DNA from: Populus alba
Lineage: Eukaryota; Streptophyta; Magnoliopsida; Malpighiales; Salicaceae
Length of the DNA: 64,000 nt
Assembly (NCBI RefSeq): GCF_005239225.2
Contig: NC_133287.1
Span: 7,545,493 to 7,609,492 of the forward strand
Reading direction: 5' to 3'
This document shows positions 57,928 through 64,000 of this stretch, one piece after another. A program made the translations under genes and the position numbers. The stretch's first letter is position 1. The number at the start of each line of letters is the position of its first letter. The notes beneath the pieces are model-generated. The model saw only the letters and a list, made by a program, of their open reading frames with translations, ran no database searches and was not told the DNA's origin.

Positions 57928-59128
57928 TTAAACATTGTCGTCTTCCAACCAAAAAAAGGGAAAATGATGTTAGAAGGAAAAAAAAATATTAGAAAAAAGT
58001 ATTGATAACCAAAAGTATTGAAAAAAGTATTAAAAGGATGACAACTAGGAAAAACTTACATAGAAAAAGAAAATGAAAGACAAACATGCCTATTAGAAAA
58101 CAACATAACACTATTACAACATCTCTATATGTTCTTGAAATTACATGATAAGCATCACATGATGCTAGGATCATTTGCATCATTAATCCTATTTTAGGAG
58201 AATGGATCATAAATCCTAATTTTATTCTCTAAGTCTTAGAGAAAGGGTTATTTGAGTCAAGTTTGAAAGTATTGCATCAATGAAATTAATTAATCAATAG
58301 GGTAACAAATAGAATACCAATATTGGTGCTTATTGTAATTGATAAAAAAAAATATTTTTAATCATGTGAGAACTCCTGTGATTAAAGTTAAGATAAAGAA
58401 AAAAGAAAAACCCAATCAACTTCATCATCGCCGTCGTTATCTTCATTTGTATATAGCCAAACATGAGATTAGTGACATGCATATAACATGAAAACCATCG
58501 TCGTTATAACTATAGCCATCATCGTCATGGCAACAAATGTTTGATCAATTCCTATATAAGTATAGGAACACATCACATGTTCATATATATGATGAGTTAG
58601 AGTAAGGACAACGAGATTCATTACAGCCGCAACTTAGCTCAATCTATTTGGCTCTCAATGAACATACAATTAAATTTCCAACAGAATTATAAATTCAATC
58701 ATGAAACAGGTAAAAACTTATATATTTATACTCTTTTTCGAATGAATTTGGTCATATACAATCTCTTCTAAAGCCTTTTTTATGTTTTAATAGTTCAATG
58801 ATTTCATGTTAGCTTTCTCATATCAAGTCTTTTTTCTAATCATATTCTAAACAAATCGCTTATATTCCGAGTAGTCTATTCACGAGTAGTTTTTATCTTA
58901 CAATTTCTCATTAAATTATCGAGTAATAAGATAATAACAAATCCATTTAGCTAACTAAGCTTACAAGGATAATATCTCGTAATGCTCACAATGAAATTAT
59001 CCTATCTGTATAGAAGTTGTTTAAGTTATGGAATTAGGTTACTTTTCTACTCGCACTAGCTTTAATGCATAATGTCCCATTCTTTGCTATACTATAATAG
59101 CTTCAATGGCAAGTTCTTGTTAGGTAGA
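57928..59128. other. Spacer between the two TRIM copies
   Basis: No gene found. Purine-rich near 57950-58075; 58420-58560 has repeated CATCGTCGTTAT / CATCATCG strings. Nothing else can be supported. Confidence 0.4.
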
Positions 59129-59419
59129 TCTCAAAGAATCAATTTAATCCAAAAACTTAAGTTATTAGGTGAGGTTCCAAGATATGATTTATATTATTCT
59201 TTAACATACCCCCTTAAGTGAAAGCCCTTTGAATTTAAAATTTGTACAAACCTACATTATCTTGTACTTAATTTTTATCAAATAAATAAGGATTGTGAGA
59301 TTCAAACTCATGACCGCTTGGTCATTAAGGCTCTGATATCATGTCAAAGAACTAATTCAATCCAAAAGCTTAAGCTGTTAGGTGAGGTCCCAAAATATGA
59401 TTTATATTATTCTCTAATA
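59129..59419 (-). mobile_element. TRIM-type miniature LTR element, copy 2 (291 bp)
   Basis: The 78-bp direct repeats lie at 59129-59206 and 59342-59419. On the - strand the LTR start is T(A/G)TTAGAGAATAATATAAAT and the end ..TTCTTTGACA. It is followed by the primer site TGATATCAGAGCC, complementary to initiator tRNA-Met with one change, and the other LTR is preceded by a purine tract CTTAAGGGGGTA. Flanks GTAGA and GTAGG match at four of five bases. Its LTRs are closer to each other than those of copy 1. Confidence 0.85.
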
Positions 59420-59881
59420 GTAGGATGTGGGGTGTGTGTGTGTATCAAAGAGAGTAAGAAGAAAGAGATATTGTCAAAGCTTACTTTTCAATCTTGAGGT
59501 GGGGGAATTGAAGGAGAAACTTGGATTCAATATTTCATACGTATCCTTTGACAAACGAATATTTTGAGGGTGAAAGAGCACCACGACTACAAAGAAAGTA
59601 GTGTGAACCACCTCATATGCCGACACTTATTACAACACTCAACCATCCACAAACAAAGTTTCACCCATATAAACATGTGTCCCTTTGATAGTTTGATCAT
59701 TGTGTGCACATCACTCCCATATACATATATGCAACCTTCTATATATTCTATTTCTATATTCTTAACTTGACAATACGTTATAGTTCAATGCACATCATAA
59801 CTTGTCCTGTTACATAATTTCTATGCAACCAAGGATCGATATCATATCTTAGTTTGCTTATATATATGTATGTTGTATCAA

Positions 59882-59933
<52 letters not shown>

Positions 59934-60478
59934 ATAAATGCATAAAATGTGTCTATTTTAATCAACAATCATGGGGAAATTGATGTGTATATAACAAATC
60001 TTATGGGGCATGTGCTTGCCCGTGAGTTTGCATTTATTTGTTCAGAAAAATAAAAAAATTAAAAACCATGGAACCTCATGAGTTTCATAGAGTATTAATT
60101 TTCTTTCTTAAGAAGATAGAGATCGTTTTATTTAGATTGAAACAATTCAGCTAATCGATATTCATTAATGATGATCATGTTGTTTAGTTAGTTTTTCAAA
60201 GTTAGGTCAAGTTTGAAACACGCGGTGCAATGGCGGTCTCGATCTAGCTAGCACTTGCTGGATTTCATTTACGAGATCTTGAAATCAACTTTTTGTTAGC
60301 TTCTTCATTTGAAACCAATAATCTCTCAAGCACTCACGCTGCATAGTCAAAATCTCTTTAATCCTCATAAGAAATTCACAGTAGCAGAGATAGTCACTGA
60401 CCTCATTTTAATAATTACACATTGACACTTGGAACAAGTTGCCCTCCTTGAGGCTGACATATGAATATGAATTTGTCT
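59420..60478. other. AT-rich spacer with a long (AT)n microsatellite
   Basis: A pure (AT)n run occupies about 59888-59930. A short (GT)n run lies near 59430-59443. No gene or element was recognised. Confidence 0.5.
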
Positions 60479-60512
60479 GGGAGAGGGGGAGGGCCGACGG
60501 GTGGGAGGGGGG
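60479..60512 (+). other. G-quadruplex-prone tract
   Basis: Six runs of three or more G occur within 34 bases (GGG, GGGGG, GGG, GGG, GGG, GGGGGG) with short loops, in an otherwise AT-rich region. This satisfies the usual G3+ quadruplex rule several times over. What it serves is unknown. Confidence 0.7.
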
Positions 60513-60917
60513 TAAACCCTAGATGGCCCAGTCCTCGAAAAGAGAGTATTGAATGCAAAGGAGGCAGGAGGATACAGGACTTTTTTGGCAGAAACAGAAA
60601 AGGTTGTCTGATGTGAGAGGTGAGAAAATGATTTTGTAATCGATTGCTTTATGATTGATGAAAAAATCCCTTTTTTAAAAAAAAAAAAGCTCCACTACTT
60701 CCGCTCGCTCTTTATATATTTCTCTGAAAGCTTTTTTTTTTTTCTTTTATTATCTCAACTTTTCCCTCTTTTCTTGCTGACAACAAAACAATAGTGAAGA
60801 CAAGGTAAGCCATCATGAGGCTATGATGATTATAAGATAATATATGCATGTGTGATTGTGCTAGCAAGCATGTCTTGTTAAGGCTAGCTTCCTGTTTGCT
60901 AACCATTTCAGAGGGTG

Positions 60918-60948
<31 letters not shown>

Positions 60949-61894
60949 ATATTCCTTAAAAAAGAAAAATAGTACAATTTAAATTTTATTTATGAAAATC
61001 ACACATGACCATGCCATTTTATATGAAAAACAATTTAAAGATTGTGCATATATCACAACCACAAGCACAACTTTAAATTTGAAATGTCCCAACTATTTTT
61101 TTACAAATTTACAAATTTGTATATATTTTGCACATGTGTCTCAACTAACTATATTGTTTTAATAAATAAGTTTTTAATTATGCTATTTTGGCAAAATAAA
61201 ATTTGTTATTGAGCTAATTTTTTAAAAAAGTTGCATAGAATGGTGGGTTTTCTTTTTATTTCCTTTTCTTGTTCTTTCTTTTTTTACAGTTTTTTTCTTC
61301 TTTTATTTGAGTTCATTTGCTCAAGCTTCTCAGACATCAAAGGGTGTCTAAGTCTAACCATTTTATTTCACATCATGCTCCAGCCAAGGGCCCTAAGAGA
61401 GAGGCTGGCATTGTCCTTCAGGAAAGCTTTTGACCCCTACTGTTTGCCCAGCATTTAAAGCGGGGGGTGTGCGTGGATCTTGACATAAATATTGTATAGT
61501 TTAATTTATTATCTCATAAATCCATGTGGGACCATTTTTAATATTTTCAAAAAAATTATGTTAAGTCGTAGAGCTTGGAGATGATCCATCAGAAGGATTG
61601 CTTGTGTATGGTCTTTGTCAATTCCCATGCCACGTTCTTAGGCCTATTTGGAAGACAATGCATAGTGCAAAAGACTTATTCTCTTCGCTATTCATACCCT
61701 CAGTCGTCACCATAGGTTGCAACTTGCAAGCTTGTATAGTTCAACTCAGCTAATTAAGTATACTTTAATTGCCAGCAAAGAAATTAACCAATTAATACAT
61801 TAAAAGGTTACCCTAACAGATAATATAATTATATATTCCCTAGCTTCTTTTAATAAAGTAATGCTTAAGTCAGGAGGGTTATGAGTGTGATTAT
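60513..61894. other. Intergenic region with a possible promoter-like stretch
   Basis: CTCGCTCTTTATATATTTCTC near 60705-60722 resembles a TATA box and follows the G-rich tract, but no open frame follows. Around 61380-61480 the sequence is locally G+C-richer. A non-coding transcript is possible but not shown. Confidence 0.3.
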
Positions 61895-62095
61895 AGTTAT
61901 TTTTTAAAAGTGTTTTTTTTCTCATAAATGTATTAAAATAATATTTTTTTTATTTTTAAAAAATTATTTTTGATATCAGCATATCAAAATGATTTGAAAA
62001 CACTAAGAAATATTAATTTGAAAAACAAATAAAAATAAAATTTAAATTTTTTCAAAGAACTTTTGAAACGCAAAAACAAACATGTTCGAACGTAA
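61895..62095. repeat. Copy of the dispersed AT-rich repeat, inverse orientation
   Basis: Order: AAAAGTGTTTTTTTTCTCAT, AAATGTATTAAAATAATATT, TTTTGATATCAGCATATCAA, AATGATTTGAAAACACTAAG, CTTTTGAAACGCAAAAACAA. This is the least decayed copy in the window and the best to use as a query. Confidence 0.7.
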
Positions 62096-62334
62096 TTCAC
62101 AATTTCTTAACTATATTTATATGTTGTGAAGACTTAGGTTCCATTTGCTTATGTAGAGTAGTATGATGTGGTCTATGTTTTGCTCCAGTCATAAATTTAA
62201 AAATATTTGGTTAATTAATACACATAACAGTTTTTGCTTCAATCCTACTAAAAATTCTCTCCAGAAACCTTGATTAAGAAAAAAGTTATGATTTGTAGCT
62301 TTGTTAAATCTATTTTTAAAAATTACAACAATGA

Positions 62335-62725
62335 AAACTACCACAACATTAAACAAACACACTTACTCATTATATCAAGCTCTACTGAACCTCTCACTCA
62401 ATGATAATAATAATAATAATAAAAACAAAAAGTACAAGAACATCTAGATTTGAACTAGATGTCTTTGTTCATTTATCTCATGGGCTTTGTGTTGGACTTC
62501 ATATTTGTTTTTATCTATTATATGAAAAGGATGTTTAAGATTATTGTGTAGAATACTTTTGAAAATAATTTTTTACTTGAAAATATATTAAAATAAATTT
62601 GTTTTAGATTTTTTTAAAAAATTTTTAACATCAGCACATCAAAACAATTGAAAAACACTTAAAAAAGCATCAATGTAATACTTTTTCAAGCTAAAAGAAC
62701 TTTTAACAAGTATCTAAAAACAAAA
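62335..62725. repeat. Composite repeat, first copy of a duplicated segment plus AT-rich element
   Basis: TATATCAAGCTCTACTGAAC, a (TAA)n run, GATTTGAACTAGATGTCTTT and TTCATATTTGTTTTTATCTA lead into the dispersed AT-rich repeat (62545-62725, with ACATCAGCACATCAAAACAA). The whole arrangement recurs at 63658-64000. Confidence 0.75.
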
Positions 62726-63657
62726 GTAGAAGTTGTCACATACACCCCCAAAGTCATTTATGTTAAAAAAAGGGTAAACTCTACTAACCTTATAAAGTTT
62801 TAGATTTTCACACATGCGCGCACTCACATAGATTCCTCAAGTTATCCCCTAAACTATTTTTTTTTTAAATCCCTCCATGATTTCAATTTTAATTTTCATA
62901 TATTAGACTTTTTCTATTGGTAAAGTTTATGGTTTAGGAATTACGGGTAGTAAAAATTTCAAAACATTTGAGAGAAATTTTGGAAAAATATAAGAGACTC
63001 CACTAAACCCTTACATGCATTAAAAAAATATGTATGAATTTTCATTAGAAAAGATTAAGAGCAAAAGTTGAACCAAAAGTAATGCAACTCTAGAAGATCC
63101 AAAAAGAAATTTAGAGAACAAATTCAAAGAGCCAAAAAAGGAGTTGGTGGGAAGAGTTTTGTAGCTTACCAAAAGAAGTTGATTAGAGGTAAAGTCATAA
63201 CACATATTGATTTATGGAAAGTTGGAGAATGTATTCTAGGCTTAATTTTACAAACATCTTGTGTCAACTAATGTTTTTTAAGGTAGAAATATTAAAGTAA
63301 TGTTTGGCTACTGTCTTGGGATAAAAAGGTTGGAGATAGTGAAGATAAAAATGTTTTTGGTTAAAGAGATACAAACAAAGACAAAAAGTCACTATATCTA
63401 TAGGACAATTTTAGAGTGAATTTCTATACTTCCCAAACAAAAGGTACAAAAACGACATTTATCTTGAGAAAATATTTATTATTTTATTCTTAAAATATCA
63501 TTTTAACAACTCTTTATTCCAAAATTATACAACTAAAACATGTAAGAATAAAAATGGTTATTATCATAGTTTTAAAACTCAACTCGGAGTCGATCTTAGG
63601 TATAGCCTAAATCATTGGTCGAGGCCCAAGTCACAAGGTCGGGTTAACTTGCAATTA
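62726..63657. other. AT-rich spacer between the duplicated segments
   Basis: No gene supported. 63290-63560 contains AATGTTTGGCTACTGTCTTG and other strings that look like a fragment of another dispersed repeat. 63585-63650 has a GGTCGAGGCCCAAGTCACAAG stretch resembling the GGGTTAACC family near 19 kb. Confidence 0.4.
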
Positions 63658-64000
63658 AAAAAACTATCACAATATTAAACACACTTATGCATTATATCAA
63701 GGACTATTGAACCTCCCACTCAATAAAAAAAAAAAAAAAAAAAAAAAACAAAAAGAACAAGAACATCTTGATTTGAACTAGATGTCTTCATTCATTTATC
63801 TCATAGGCTTTATGTTAGACTTCATATTTGTCTTTATCTATTATATGTATAGCTAACTAAGCCTATTTGCAATGAAAAGGTGTTTAAGATTATGGTAGAG
63901 TACTTTTAAAAATAACTTTTTACCTGAAAATGTATTAAAATAAATTGTTTTCAGATTTTTTTTTTAATTTTTAACATCAGTTCATCAAAACAATCAGAAA
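63658..64000. repeat. Composite repeat, second copy, cut by the window end
   Basis: It aligns with 62338-62660. The (TAA)n run is replaced by poly-A (about 63724-63747), and a 31-base insertion (GTATAGCTAACTAAGCCTAT region, 63846-63876) is the main difference. The dispersed AT-rich element at its right (from about 63900) continues beyond position 64000. Confidence 0.75.

Overview
The window is nuclear DNA from a flowering plant, most likely a woody eudicot of the poplar/willow family (Salicaceae). The evidence is intron-containing plant genes with GT..AG introns, an AT-rich background with many microsatellites, several classes of plant LTR retrotransposon, and a dispersed AT-rich repeat that I associate from memory with poplar genomes. 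The genus is an inference; no database search was possible. There are no bacterial features, no CRISPR arrays, and no tRNA or rRNA genes that I could recognise.

Genic part (1-9440). Two convergent genes lie at the left end. A three-exon gene on the + strand (469-2499) encodes a 227-residue protein with a long hydrophobic core. It resembles what I recall of plant lipid-droplet LDIP-type proteins, but weakly. A six-exon gene on the - strand (8901 down to 3992) can be assembled exon by exon into a 486-residue KANADI1-type GARP transcription factor with an intact DNA-binding domain and the conserved C-terminal SLEFTLGRPDW block.

Intergenic part (9441-31180). No gene is supportable here. It holds AT-rich spacer, microsatellites, decayed tandem repeats, copies of the dispersed AT-rich element, and two remnants of CACTA-type DNA transposons (14230-16165 and about 27240-28874).

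Nested retrotransposon block (about 31185-55125). An old, broken Ty1/copia element on the - strand is the host: gag remnant near 46.7-45.6 kb, reverse transcriptase/RNase H remnant near 33.6-32.1 kb, integrase missing. A further LTR (33795-45385) sits inside it and is itself interrupted by element A. Element A (+ strand, 34943-44161, 5-bp target duplication CCTAG) and element B (- strand, 46902-55056, target duplication ATATG, inserted in the copia 5' LTR region) are related, large, coding-poor LTR elements. They share LTR ends, a primer-binding site of the TGGCGACTCCACT type, a polypurine tract, a decayed gag N-terminus and tandem repeats just upstream of the 3' LTR. I place them in the Tat/Ogre-like group of Ty3/gypsy elements. 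The same repeat modules occur in both, but a different module has been amplified in each: a 30/90-bp module over about 2.6 kb in A, and a 32-58-bp module over about 0.75 kb in B. This is the most interesting structure in the window.

Right end (55126-64000). No gene is supportable. There are two TRIM-type miniature LTR elements with about 77-78-bp LTRs (57639-57927 and 59129-59419), a G-quadruplex-prone tract, and several copies of the dispersed AT-rich element, including a roughly 350-bp segment present twice about 1.32 kb apart, the second copy running off the window.
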